From assembly GCA_011620445.1 (NCBI GenBank), contig WOZB01000219.1, positions 3,202 through 16,639 of the forward strand: 13,438 nucleotides of DNA, in the 5' to 3' direction. Below, one piece after another: positions 1 through 7,486 of this stretch. Each line of letters starts with the position of its first letter. Position 1 is the stretch's first letter. Origin of the DNA: Anaerolineaceae bacterium (GTDB taxonomy: Bacteria; Chloroflexota; Anaerolineae; Anaerolineales; Anaerolineaceae). A program made the translations under genes and the position numbers. The notes beneath the pieces are model-generated. The model had not been told where the DNA came from, ran no database searches, and saw only the letters and a program-made list of their open reading frames with translations.

Positions 1-680
1 CCAGTATCATCGATGAGATTTTTAGCAGGGGCTGGGAAATCACGCGACTCATCGCCAACGTAGATTGTTGCGCCTTCTTTGTTGCGGGTGAGAACCAGAA
101 CTTTGCTGACTGAACGCCAGAAAGACACTTTGGTAGAGTCTGAACCCAGATCTTCAAAGCTGAGTACAGTGACATCCGCGCGTTTCAACAAGTCCGTCTT
201 GTAGTGCCAGTCGATGGGGTGCACTTTGCCATTCTTGTCAAAGCCTCGCAGCCATCCCTGAGGTGTAATGCCTATGAAGGCACGCGGAAAGGATTCGAAA
301 ATCTGGGGGTCAATTTCATCTGCAACTGGGCCAAGGTGAACCAGCGGCGCGCTGGTCCACAATTCAGGGATGGCGTGAGCTGTGAGCTGCTCCGCGCGCT
401 CGTACATATATTGCATCCGACCTTCGGCTTGAGAAATATTCTTGTAGGTTGTGGTGCTCTTCGAAGGCAAAACACTTAAGGAAATACCTGCAAGGGGTGC
501 CAGATCTTCAGTAGGCGAGCAGCTGGTGAGTAAGCCCACCTGGTTTCCGAGGGCCATGGCAGTCAGGCCGGCATAAGTGACCGTGCCGCCCATTTTTGAG
601 CCGCCTCCATCGAGCAAGTCCTTGGTCAAGTGGCCGATTATGAGGTATTCTGGCTGCGTTGGGTGTGGGTAAATTGTCAT
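1..680 (-). CDS. PfkB/ribokinase-family sugar or nucleoside kinase, 3' end beyond the window
   Basis: Reading the minus strand from ATG at 680 gives an uninterrupted frame of 226 codons to the window edge. It starts MTIYPHPTQPEYLIIGHLTK and carries the family's Gly-Gly region (GGTVTYAGL, residues 31-39) and a Rossmann-like core strand (VLVLTRNKEGATIY, about 194-207). The last visible residues are IDDTG, the beginning of the PfkB signature 2 (DTxGAGD) that holds the catalytic Asp; that Asp lies just past the edge. Family members are about 280-320 aa, so roughly a quarter is missing. PfkB kinases use ATP to phosphorylate a hydroxyl of sugars, nucleosides or similar small molecules in the cytosol. 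The substrate cannot be told from this fragment. No strong Shine-Dalgarno precedes the ATG; GGAG at 695-698 is 14 nt away. The gene is divergent from the ParB/Usp fusion, with 179 bp between. Confidence 0.85.
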   Translation of the reverse strand, partial: MTIYPHPTQPEYLIIGHLTKDLLDGGGSKMGGTVTYAGLTAMALGNQVGLLTSCSPTEDLAPLAGISLSVLPSKSTTTYKNISQAEGRMQYMYERAEQLTAHAIPELWTSAPLVHLGPVADEIDPQIFESFPRAFIGITPQGWLRGFDKNGKVHPIDWHYKTDLLKRADVTVLSFEDLGSDSTKVSFWRSVSKVLVLTRNKEGATIYVGDESRDFPAPAKNLIDDT

Positions 681-707
681 GTCTGTCTTGATTGCTCCGA
701 AAGAAAA

Positions 708-713
708 ATTATA
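708..713 (-). promoter_or_regulatory. -10 box candidate for the PfkB-family kinase gene
   Basis: A perfect TATAAT reads on the minus strand here. It would place transcription start near 701 and give a leader of about 21 nt before the ATG at 680. No convincing -35 hexamer lies 16-18 bp upstream, so this rests on the -10 match and its position in the gap. Confidence 0.4.
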
Positions 714-742
714 GCATGGAGTATGCCCCCAAAGCCCTTATC

Positions 743-763
743 GAATTTGTTATAGAATTTGTT
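743..763. repeat. Tandem 9-bp direct repeat in the divergent intergenic region
   Basis: GAATTTGTT occurs at 743-751 and again at 755-763, separated by ATA, so the copies are 12 bp apart. It lies in the 179-bp gap between the divergent kinase and ParB/Usp genes. It could be a regulator binding site or chance in AT-rich DNA. The rest of 681-859 holds a minus-strand -10 candidate and the ribosome site of the next gene, and I see no RNA gene or clear terminator in it. Confidence 0.3.
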
Positions 764-859
764 GGATGGCAGCAGCTTAGCCTGCAAATTCAACTTCATA
801 GTTAAAACAACGAGATTTACTTCATAAATCAATAGTAGGATAATTAAGCCAGAGGAATT

Positions 860-2572
860 ATGGAAAGAGACATCTTCACTTACCGCAAAGCTCTAGAGGA
901 TTTTAAGCGTGCCAGAGGTAAGGCAGCCATGCAGCGTTTCTGGGCTGGTGTGAAAGGCGAATCTCTGGATCTCCTGCAATTTGATGAGATTTCGGCTAAG
1001 TTGCATGCGGTAAATAAATCAACCAAGGTTCTGGAGAGCGTCCCTTTGAATAAGATCATCGGCAGTGTAGGCCGAACTTCCGACTTTGACCGTAACTTTT
1101 TGCCTTTGAGTGACGCCGATCAGCATCGATGGGCAAGCATCAAGACCGAAATGACCAGCCCAATTTCACATGGATTGCCCCCAGTAGACCTCTACAAAAT
1201 TGGAGAGGCCTACTTTGTTTTGGATGGCAACCATCGCGTTTCTGTGGCCAAACAGGCTGGTTTTCAGGAGATTGAAGCTTACGTTACAGAATTGCGTACC
1301 AAGGTACCTATCGACAGCAGCATTTCCGCGGAAGAGTTGATCCGTAAAGCGGCTTATTCAGACTTTCTGGAAACTACCCACCTGGATGAATACATTCCGG
1401 GGGTGGACTTTACCCTTAACAAGATCAGTGATTATGACCTTTTGAGGGAGCACATCGCAGTCCATCGCTATTATATGGGTTTGGAAGCTGAACACGAAGT
1501 TGGGAGCAAAGAAGCCGCGCTGCATTGGTATGACCAGGTTTATTTGCCAGTAGTTGCTATAATCGGTGAATCAGGTTTACAGGGGGTGATGAAAGATTTC
1601 ACGATTACGGACCTCTATCTTTGGGTACTTGACCAGCAAACCCGTCTGCAAGAGATGCTTGAGGTTCCGATTTCCACTGAACATGCCCTGGAGTACAGCA
1701 TTTCAAGGGATGGCAAAACCTTGCGGCCTACGGCGGAAAAGCTTGGCCAGGCTGTCAATGAAGTTTTGGAGGAAACCGATCCCATTTCACCGACAGCTGG
1801 GCAGCAGGAATGTATGTTCCGCGATATCCTGGTAGGTTTGAGTGAGGCGGATGAAAACTTGGATGCGGTATGGGAAGCCGTTTATGCAAACCATTGCCAG
1901 GACGGCAACATCCGCGGTTTGCATGTTTTGCAGGGAGAAGTGAACCCGGATGAAAGTCAGAAGGCGTTGGAAGAAAGGTTTTACGCCATTTTGCTTCAGA
2001 CGGGCATTAAGGGCAAATTTCTCACGGTCAAGGGCAATATCTCAAATGCAGTTGCTGAACAGAGTCTGCTAAGTGATTTGTTGGTCCTGAAGTTGAATTT
2101 TCCCATGACTGGATCGTGGGTAAATCGGTTGTCACACGGGATTCCTACCATCTTGCGGTTGGGGAAGAGGCCTATTCTGATCGTAAAAGGTCCAGCACGA
2201 CCGCTGGATGATTTGCTGCTGCTGTATGATGGCAGCTTGAAAAGCAAAGAGGGATTGTTTATTTCGGCATATTTTGCAGCTGCATTTGGTTCGCGGCTCA
2301 ATATCCTTAGCATGGATACACCCGGTGCAAATCTTAGTAAGGCTGTTGAAGATGCAAAGCGATACCTGGATAAACATAATCTGGTTTATCGTTACATCGT
2401 TGAGGAAGGGAAAAATCTTGCTGTCTGCGTAAACAACCTGGTGAGTGAATTAAGTATTAGCACCGTTATTTGTGGGGGCTACTCAGGTACAGGACTTTTA
2501 GACCGCATCATCGGCACCGACGTCGACGAGATTCTAAATAAAGTAAACGTTCCCGTTCTAATCTGTCAGTAA
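860..2572 (+). CDS. ParB/Srx-like domain protein with two C-terminal universal stress (Usp) domains
   Basis: 570 aa, starting at ATG 860 after AGAGGA (851-856). Domains in order: an N-terminal helical segment; a ParB/sulfiredoxin-like domain at about 100-145 with the hallmark FVLDGNHRVSVAKQAG (119-134); a helical middle (about 150-305) including LHWYDQVYLP and TDLYLWVLDQ; then two Usp-like alpha/beta units at about 317-445 (begins RDILVGLSEA, ends RPILIVKG) and 450-570 (begins LLLLYDGSLKS, ends VNVPVLICQ). The second has a nucleotide-loop-like motif, G540-x2-G543-x8-G552-T, one residue shorter than the usual G-x2-G-x9-G-S/T of ATP-binding Usp proteins. The ParB-like fold binds or hydrolyses nucleotides in other families; no DNA-binding HTH is visible. 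As I recall, this architecture recurs in Chloroflexota, usually annotated only as universal stress protein. The role is unknown; a nucleotide-responsive stress function is inferred. There are no membrane segments or signal peptide. Confidence 0.85.
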   Translation: MERDIFTYRKALEDFKRARGKAAMQRFWAGVKGESLDLLQFDEISAKLHAVNKSTKVLESVPLNKIIGSVGRTSDFDRNFLPLSDADQHRWASIKTEMTSPISHGLPPVDLYKIGEAYFVLDGNHRVSVAKQAGFQEIEAYVTELRTKVPIDSSISAEELIRKAAYSDFLETTHLDEYIPGVDFTLNKISDYDLLREHIAVHRYYMGLEAEHEVGSKEAALHWYDQVYLPVVAIIGESGLQGVMKDFTITDLYLWVLDQQTRLQEMLEVPISTEHALEYSISRDGKTLRPTAEKLGQAVNEVLEETDPISPTAGQQECMFRDILVGLSEADENLDAVWEAVYANHCQDGNIRGLHVLQGEVNPDESQKALEERFYAILLQTGIKGKFLTVKGNISNAVAEQSLLSDLLVLKLNFPMTGSWVNRLSHGIPTILRLGKRPILIVKGPARPLDDLLLLYDGSLKSKEGLFISAYFAAAFGSRLNILSMDTPGANLSKAVEDAKRYLDKHNLVYRYIVEEGKNLAVCVNNLVSELSISTVICGGYSGTGLLDRIIGTDVDEILNKVNVPVLICQ

Positions 2573-2578
2573 TTACTG
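2567..2578. repeat. 12-bp palindrome spanning two convergent stop codons
   Basis: CAGTAATTACTG is its own reverse complement. It contains the TAA of the plus-strand ParB/Usp gene (2570-2572) directly abutting the TAA of the minus-strand phosphatase gene (2575-2573), so both proteins end in CAG-TAA, i.e. Gln-stop. It has no G+C-rich stem or U-tract, so it is not a standard intrinsic terminator. Confidence 0.7.
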
Positions 2579-5500
2579 GCGTTTAACCACCAAAAGTGTT
2601 ACATCATCAGAGGGAGGAGTGTCGCCCTTGAATTTGTCCAGGGCAGCAATCAGTTTGTCGACAATTACTGACGGATGTTTATTGATATTGGCTTCCAGGG
2701 TCTTCAACATGCGGCTGTTACCAAAAAGATCACCGCCATCCGCGTTGGTTTCAGTAACCCCATCTGTATAAAGCACCAACGCGTCGCCTGGCCCGAAGCA
2801 TATTTTCTCATCTATATACTCAACCGGGTCAAATATGCCCAAAGCCAGGCCGCCTTTGTTTAGCATTTTAACTGAGCCAGATTGGGGAACCAGGCTGACC
2901 GGTGGATTATGGCCGGCCAGGCAATAGGTCATGCAATTTTCGTACAAATCCAGTACGCCATAGAAGGCGGTAATGAAGTAGCCTCCCTTGGCATCCAATT
3001 GAAGGAGATGATTAACCTTTGTCAGTGCTGCAGCTGGGGAAAGTGAGTCCATTCCCATAGCCCTGATCAATGTGCGGGCAACTGTCATATATAAGGCGGC
3101 TGGTAAGCCCTTATCTGAAACATCTGCAATCACGAAACCCCAATGGCTATCATCGATGTTGAAAAGATCGTAAAAATCGCCGCCAACCTGTTTAGCTGTT
3201 TTCCAGGTGACCGCGGTCTGATAAGCCTTTATCACAGGGAGGTCGTCTGGCAGGAAGGTTTTCTGGATTTGCCTGGCCAGGTTCAACTCTTTTTCGACCA
3301 GACTTTGCTGATGTCTTACGTGATGAAATTGCGCCATTTGCAGGGAAGAGGCAATTTGTTGGGCAACACCCTTAAGTAATTCGATGCGCTGTTTTTGGCC
3401 TGCGGCGCGTGAGTCCAAAGCCAGAATCAGGCCAAAACGCTCATTTTGTGCCATAGTAGGCATGGCTATCCAATGAGCATTTTGCGCTAGAAAGTTTCTA
3501 CGTTTGCCCGGTTGCGCTTCATTTGGCGCAAGCAAATCTGAAAACTCTTTAAAGGGGAGCACCTTGCCCCCAGAAGTGTTGAACAATTGCATTGAGGGCA
3601 GATTTTTCTCAGCCACCACTCCATGCTCTGTAAATAGAAACGGACTGTTATTGTCTGTAACCCGATAAGTGATTTCATAAGAATAGTTATCAGGATCGAA
3701 GCGCAGGAAGGCCAGGTTGTCAAAACCGGTGAAGTCGTAAAGCATTTGGATGGTTTGGCTAAGCCCATCAGCAAGCGATGCTGACTCGACCAGGATTTTG
3801 GAGACTTGAAGCAGGAATGAGGAGAGCATTGTATCTTCCTCGGCAGCGGAAACCAGAGAGATATTTTGCATTGTCAGGGCAGTCTGTTGGGCTATGCCTT
3901 GCAGGATGGCGATAGCCTGGTTGCCCAGGACTTGCTCCGGGGGTAAATCAATGTAATCAGCGTTGCCGACATGCAAGAGCACACCCATCGGTCTGTCGTG
4001 TTCTGTCAGGGGCAAGAGCAAAACAGTGGAGTTCGCCGTGAGGTCAAATAGCTCCCTGATTTCATTTTCCAGGGCTTCGCCAGGAACAGCTGTGAGAGTC
4101 TGGGATTTGATGACTTTTGCCAATAACTTAGTCTCAGAAAACTCGATTGGCAGGTTACCGCTTTTTCCAGAATTTCCAAATATGGCTTCGAGTGTAAGTA
4201 CCTTGTTATCAGAATGGTAGGCGACAATCCCACCGGCCCGCCCACCGATTAAAAGCAGGATCAATTGCCCCATGACTTGCGTGAGTCCGCCAATTTCAGT
4301 AATGGACTGAGTGGAAAGGGCAACCTGTAGGAGTATCGTCGAAAGCCAACTCTGAGCTTCAGTTTCTTCACCCAGAGCTTGGTTTTCAAGAGCAATGCCA
4401 ATGTAACCTGCCCAGGTGGAAGCCAGCCGTGTGGCTTCAGTACCGTAACGAAAGGGTTTGGCATTATAGAGTATGAGAACTCCAACACGTTTATCACCTA
4501 TTGTCAGGGGGGCTGAAATGGCAGAAGATTCCTCCGACATACCAAGTCTTTCAAGGATTTGATCCGGTGTTCCAGGTTGGCGGATAACAGGGTGGAGGGT
4601 CTCGAAACCCTGCATGAACCAGGCAGAATCCGCCTGCAATTCCATACCTTCTGGTAAGGAAAGTCCAGTAGGGCTCGATAAAGTATGCAGTTTTAGATGT
4701 CCATTGGTACCATTTGGAAACCGGACATCAGGTTCGAATAGGGCTATCAAGGCCAGATCGCTGGGAAGTACTTTCATGATGCCGGAAAGGATTTTTTGAA
4801 GTGTCTCATCAAAAGGCAGACTTTTCGCCAGTGTAAGAGCAATGTCCCTAAGGCTTTCAGCTACCTCCCTGCGCCAAAGCTGGGTGTTATACAGCGAGGC
4901 ATTCCTAACTGCGATGGAGATATTGGCTGAAAGTGTGGTCAGCAAGTCGACATCGGTTTCGGAATAAGCGTTCTCCCTCTCATCCTGCACATCAAGCACG
5001 CCAAACACACGGCCAGCGAAATTGAGGGGAACAACCAATTCGGAACCGACTTTGAAATCCTTAATGGGATTGGGTAGGAATTTTGGCTCTTCGCTGACGT
5101 TATTAACAAATTGAATTTTTCCAGTACGGATAGCTTCAGGGATTAGGCCTACCTTGGATCTTAGGTCAATTGTATAGATGGCTTCTTTATTACCTTCAGC
5201 CATGAGGCCACTGCCGGCCCGATACTGAATACGTAAAGGAGCATGTTCAACGAGGAAAATCTGTACTTCCTGATACTTAAACTCGTCATGCATCATTTTA
5301 GCGATTTGATTAAGCAAGGTATCCAAGTCGAGCAAGCTGGTGAGGGATTTGCTGACATTGGCAATCAAGTCCAGCTGATCGGTGCGCAATTCCAGAGAGG
5401 CATAAAGCCCCACGCGATGGATCGCCAGGGCAATGCTATCTGCCAGGGCACGCAAAATAGTCAAATCTGCCTGGGTAAAGGCGTTTTTCGTATCTGATTG

Positions 5501-6325
5501 CAGGTCAAGGACACCCAGAACTTTATTGCCTACCTTGAGAGGAATGGCAAGTTCAGATTGTGTCTCGGGCAAAGCGTCCGCAGGAAAGTAAAGCGGTTCT
5601 TGGCTGACATCCGCCACAAGCAGACTGTTTCCTGTAGCTGCGGCAGTTCCGATGATGTGCTGACCGACAAAAATCTTGTCATGCAGCACAAGGGGTCCCA
5701 ATTCTGAGGATTTGTTGCCGCTGGCGTAGGCTTCAAAATTGAGGGTATTATCTTCCTCGTCAACGCTCCATATTGAGACATAGTAATAATTCAGATCAGT
5801 GGCAATGACTCGACAGGCTTCCTGCCTGAGAATGTCCAATTTTGTAATGCCAGCTAATTTCGATGCAAGACTAGCGATGAGGTCGAAAGTGCGGTTTTGG
5901 TAATCCTGAATGCTTGAAAACCGCAAAGATTGCAGTGTATTTGCAGCTATTTTGCTAAAAACATGCATTTCCTGGATTTCATCTACGGTAAAGTTCGTCC
6001 GTTTTCGACTGAAGGCAATTGAGCCGATTTGCACGCCTCCAGCATTCAGAGGCAAAAGGAGACCGAATGTTTGGGTTTGCTGGATGAAGAATTCACGTTC
6101 CTTATCGTTAAAATCAAGCTTTTCGTGCTCCAGGAGGAGTTTCTCATCCGGCTGAAAAGGCAGCTGGGTTTGATCACCTGGTTCAGATTTAAGATTAAAA
6201 GAAAGGTCGCAATCCCAATGTTTACGAGCAAATGCTACAAACAATGCCTGAATATTTTCCGTATCAGGCAGGTTATTAGCCTGGACCAGGAAATCAAGCA
6301 AGTCAGCAGAAGCTTTAGAATTCAT
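2573..6325 (-). CDS. Six-GAF-domain sensor with C-terminal SpoIIE-type PP2C serine phosphatase
   Basis: 1250 aa from ATG 6325; an in-frame TTG at 6331 would add two residues (numbering below uses TTG as 1). The N-terminal four-fifths is six GAF-like units, at about 10-140, 145-310, 316-480, 488-650, 660-825 and 835-1000. Most carry the recurring PL..G...GVL.L pattern followed by a helix (for example IPLKVGNKVLGVLDLQ, 263-278); the first is degenerate. A short helical linker (about 1000-1025, EKELNLARQIQKTFLP) leads to the SpoIIE/PP2C domain. It has all the metal-site motifs: VGGDFYD (1049-1055), IADVSDKG (1068-1075), AGHNPP (1139-1144), LYTDGVTE (1187-1194) and SDDVTLL (1241-1247). No membrane segment, so it is a cytosolic sensor. 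RsbU/SpoIIE-type enzymes dephosphorylate a STAS anti-sigma antagonist. The RsbW-like kinase gene lies immediately upstream, implying partner switching. The GAF ligands are unknown. Confidence 0.92.
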   Translation of the reverse strand: MNSKASADLLDFLVQANNLPDTENIQALFVAFARKHWDCDLSFNLKSEPGDQTQLPFQPDEKLLLEHEKLDFNDKEREFFIQQTQTFGLLLPLNAGGVQIGSIAFSRKRTNFTVDEIQEMHVFSKIAANTLQSLRFSSIQDYQNRTFDLIASLASKLAGITKLDILRQEACRVIATDLNYYYVSIWSVDEEDNTLNFEAYASGNKSSELGPLVLHDKIFVGQHIIGTAAATGNSLLVADVSQEPLYFPADALPETQSELAIPLKVGNKVLGVLDLQSDTKNAFTQADLTILRALADSIALAIHRVGLYASLELRTDQLDLIANVSKSLTSLLDLDTLLNQIAKMMHDEFKYQEVQIFLVEHAPLRIQYRAGSGLMAEGNKEAIYTIDLRSKVGLIPEAIRTGKIQFVNNVSEEPKFLPNPIKDFKVGSELVVPLNFAGRVFGVLDVQDERENAYSETDVDLLTTLSANISIAVRNASLYNTQLWRREVAESLRDIALTLAKSLPFDETLQKILSGIMKVLPSDLALIALFEPDVRFPNGTNGHLKLHTLSSPTGLSLPEGMELQADSAWFMQGFETLHPVIRQPGTPDQILERLGMSEESSAISAPLTIGDKRVGVLILYNAKPFRYGTEATRLASTWAGYIGIALENQALGEETEAQSWLSTILLQVALSTQSITEIGGLTQVMGQLILLLIGGRAGGIVAYHSDNKVLTLEAIFGNSGKSGNLPIEFSETKLLAKVIKSQTLTAVPGEALENEIRELFDLTANSTVLLLPLTEHDRPMGVLLHVGNADYIDLPPEQVLGNQAIAILQGIAQQTALTMQNISLVSAAEEDTMLSSFLLQVSKILVESASLADGLSQTIQMLYDFTGFDNLAFLRFDPDNYSYEITYRVTDNNSPFLFTEHGVVAEKNLPSMQLFNTSGGKVLPFKEFSDLLAPNEAQPGKRRNFLAQNAHWIAMPTMAQNERFGLILALDSRAAGQKQRIELLKGVAQQIASSLQMAQFHHVRHQQSLVEKELNLARQIQKTFLPDDLPVIKAYQTAVTWKTAKQVGGDFYDLFNIDDSHWGFVIADVSDKGLPAALYMTVARTLIRAMGMDSLSPAAALTKVNHLLQLDAKGGYFITAFYGVLDLYENCMTYCLAGHNPPVSLVPQSGSVKMLNKGGLALGIFDPVEYIDEKICFGPGDALVLYTDGVTETNADGGDLFGNSRMLKTLEANINKHPSVIVDKLIAALDKFKGDTPPSDDVTLLVVKRQ

Positions 6326-6331
6326 CAGCAA

Positions 6332-6757
6332 TCAAGGAAGTAATTTTCCCAATAAAAGGCAATTTTTACCCTCATAACGGCAAAATTCCACCCGGTCCAT
6401 CAGTTTGCGCATCGTAAAGACCCCCAGACCACGCTCGCAGCGTACATCGAGCGGGCTGGTCAGGTCAGGATCAGGTATACAATCGGGGTCAAAGGCTTTA
6501 CCTGTATCTTCAACCTTGATAATAAATTGGGAGTTTTCAGTTGAAAGTTCGATGTCAATAGAACCTTTTCCTTCTCCTTCATACCCATGATCAATAATAT
6601 TGGCACAGGCTTCATCAAGCGCAAGTTCAATGGCATAGAGGGCTTTGTGATCAAAGCCAAGTTCTCTGGCGTATTGCATGGCATAATCGGCTATGGGGGC
6701 TAAATTGCGGTAAAAAGCAGCAAAAGAGCGCGAGGAGATTATGTTAGTTGTCATCAT
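6332..6757 (-). CDS. RsbW-like anti-sigma factor / serine-protein kinase (HATPase_c_2)
   Basis: 141 aa from the first of two adjacent ATGs (6757, 6754). It has the GHKL ATPase motifs of RsbW/SpoIIAB proteins: N-box ELALDEACANIIDHGY (44-59, with E49 and the Mg-binding N53), G1 box EDTGKAFDP (83-91) and G2 box ERGLGVFTMRKLMD (108-121). Length fits the family (about 135-160 aa). Such kinases bind a sigma factor or other partner and inactivate an STAS antagonist by serine phosphorylation. The TGA stop (6334-6332) is directly followed by the TTG/CTG/ATG start cluster of the GAF/SpoIIE phosphatase gene, so the two are almost surely co-translated and are natural opposing enzymes. No STAS protein or sigma factor is in view. 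The -10 box just upstream and the absent ribosome site favour translation from the second ATG (see the promoter entry). Confidence 0.9.
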   Translation of the reverse strand: MMTTNIISSRSFAAFYRNLAPIADYAMQYARELGFDHKALYAIELALDEACANIIDHGYEGEGKGSIDIELSTENSQFIIKVEDTGKAFDPDCIPDPDLTSPLDVRCERGLGVFTMRKLMDRVEFCRYEGKNCLLLGKLLP

Positions 6758-6761
6758 AAAA

Positions 6762-6770
6762 ATTATAACA
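6762..6770 (-). promoter_or_regulatory. Extended -10 promoter for the RsbW-like/phosphatase pair, possibly leaderless
   Basis: The minus strand reads TGTTATAAT, an extended -10 (TGnTATAAT), with no recognisable -35. The box ends at 6762. Transcription start about 7 nt downstream falls near 6755, after the first ATG (6757) and next to the second (6754). No Shine-Dalgarno is present. This fits a leaderless mRNA beginning at the second ATG, and gives the signalling pair its own promoter within the minus-strand gene run. Confidence 0.5.
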
Positions 6771-6799
6771 TTTGACGTGTTTAGGCTGGAGGACCTGTC

Positions 6800-7486
6800 T
6801 CAAGCCGTTATCGTGAGCCTATTCCAAAAGTCCAATATTTCAGGATCGGGGGGAATTGAAAACGAAACCGGCTGATTGGTGGTAGGATGCGTAAAATGGA
6901 GCGCCTGAGCCTGAAGCATCAGCCTGGGAGCTTGCAATTTAAGGTCGGCCTGCTTAACTGGTTTGTAAAGTACATCCCCAAGAATCCCCATTCCCTGTGT
7001 ATAAAGATGAGCACGGATTTGGTGGCGATATCCGGTAACGGGTTGGCATTCAAGCATACAAACTTTCATTTTCTTTTCAAGAATCTTGAAGCTTGTTTGC
7101 GCCATCTTTCCGTGATGCGCTTCCACTTTCGTCAGGTGACTGTGCCCGGCATTTATGAGCAAAGGCAGATTTATGTCCAGGATTTCCCAGGAGGGAGCAG
7201 GGGCTGCGAGAGCGAGATAAACTTTATGCACCTGACGTTCGCGGAACTGGCGATTCAATTCCTGGTGTGCCTTTGCGTTGCGGGCAAAAAGCACCAGGCC
7301 GCTGGTGTCTTTGTCAAGTCGGTGAACTACCCAAACCCGCCCATAGTGATTTCCAAGCAGGGCAGCCAGGTTCTCCAAAGATGAGTCAAACCCGTCAGGA
7401 ATGGTCAATAAGCCCGAAGGCTTATTCACTAATAGAATGTCGGTATCCTCGAAGATAACTCGTTCAATTGTAAAGACAGGTGGCAT
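6800..7486 (-). CDS. RluA-family RNA pseudouridine synthase, no S4 domain
   Basis: 228 aa. It converts uridine to pseudouridine in rRNA or tRNA; the exact target is not deducible. The family signature HRLDKDTSG is at 55-63, with D58 the expected catalytic aspartate. Nearby are the N-terminal ILLVNKPSGLLTIP (17-30), KVYLALAAP (88-96) and TGYRHQIRAHL (151-161). That last motif is normally GRxHQIR, so Tyr152 replaces the usual Arg. There is no N-terminal S4 RNA-binding domain, as in short RluA-type enzymes; length matches that class. The ATG (7486) directly abuts the TAA of the degV-like gene (TAAATG) and has no ribosome site of its own, suggesting translational coupling. It ends 42 bp before the RsbW-like gene. 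Confidence 0.92.
   Translation of the reverse strand: MPPVFTIERVIFEDTDILLVNKPSGLLTIPDGFDSSLENLAALLGNHYGRVWVVHRLDKDTSGLVLFARNAKAHQELNRQFRERQVHKVYLALAAPAPSWEILDINLPLLINAGHSHLTKVEAHHGKMAQTSFKILEKKMKVCMLECQPVTGYRHQIRAHLYTQGMGILGDVLYKPVKQADLKLQAPRLMLQAQALHFTHPTTNQPVSFSIPPDPEILDFWNRLTITA

Noticed and set aside
204..479. Open plus-strand frame of about 90 codons
   Set aside because: It lies antisense within the PfkB-family kinase gene, whose translation has recognisable motifs; the plus frame has none.
681..859. Search for a tRNA or small RNA in the longest gap
   Set aside because: No cloverleaf arms, CCA end or stable hairpin could be found by eye.
6781..6799. Weak GGCT/AGCC inverted repeat around the end of the RluA-family gene
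   Set aside because: Only a 4-bp stem without a U-run; probably chance.
6887..7384. Open plus-strand frame of about 165 codons
   Set aside because: Antisense to the RluA-family gene; no recognisable domain, no ribosome site.
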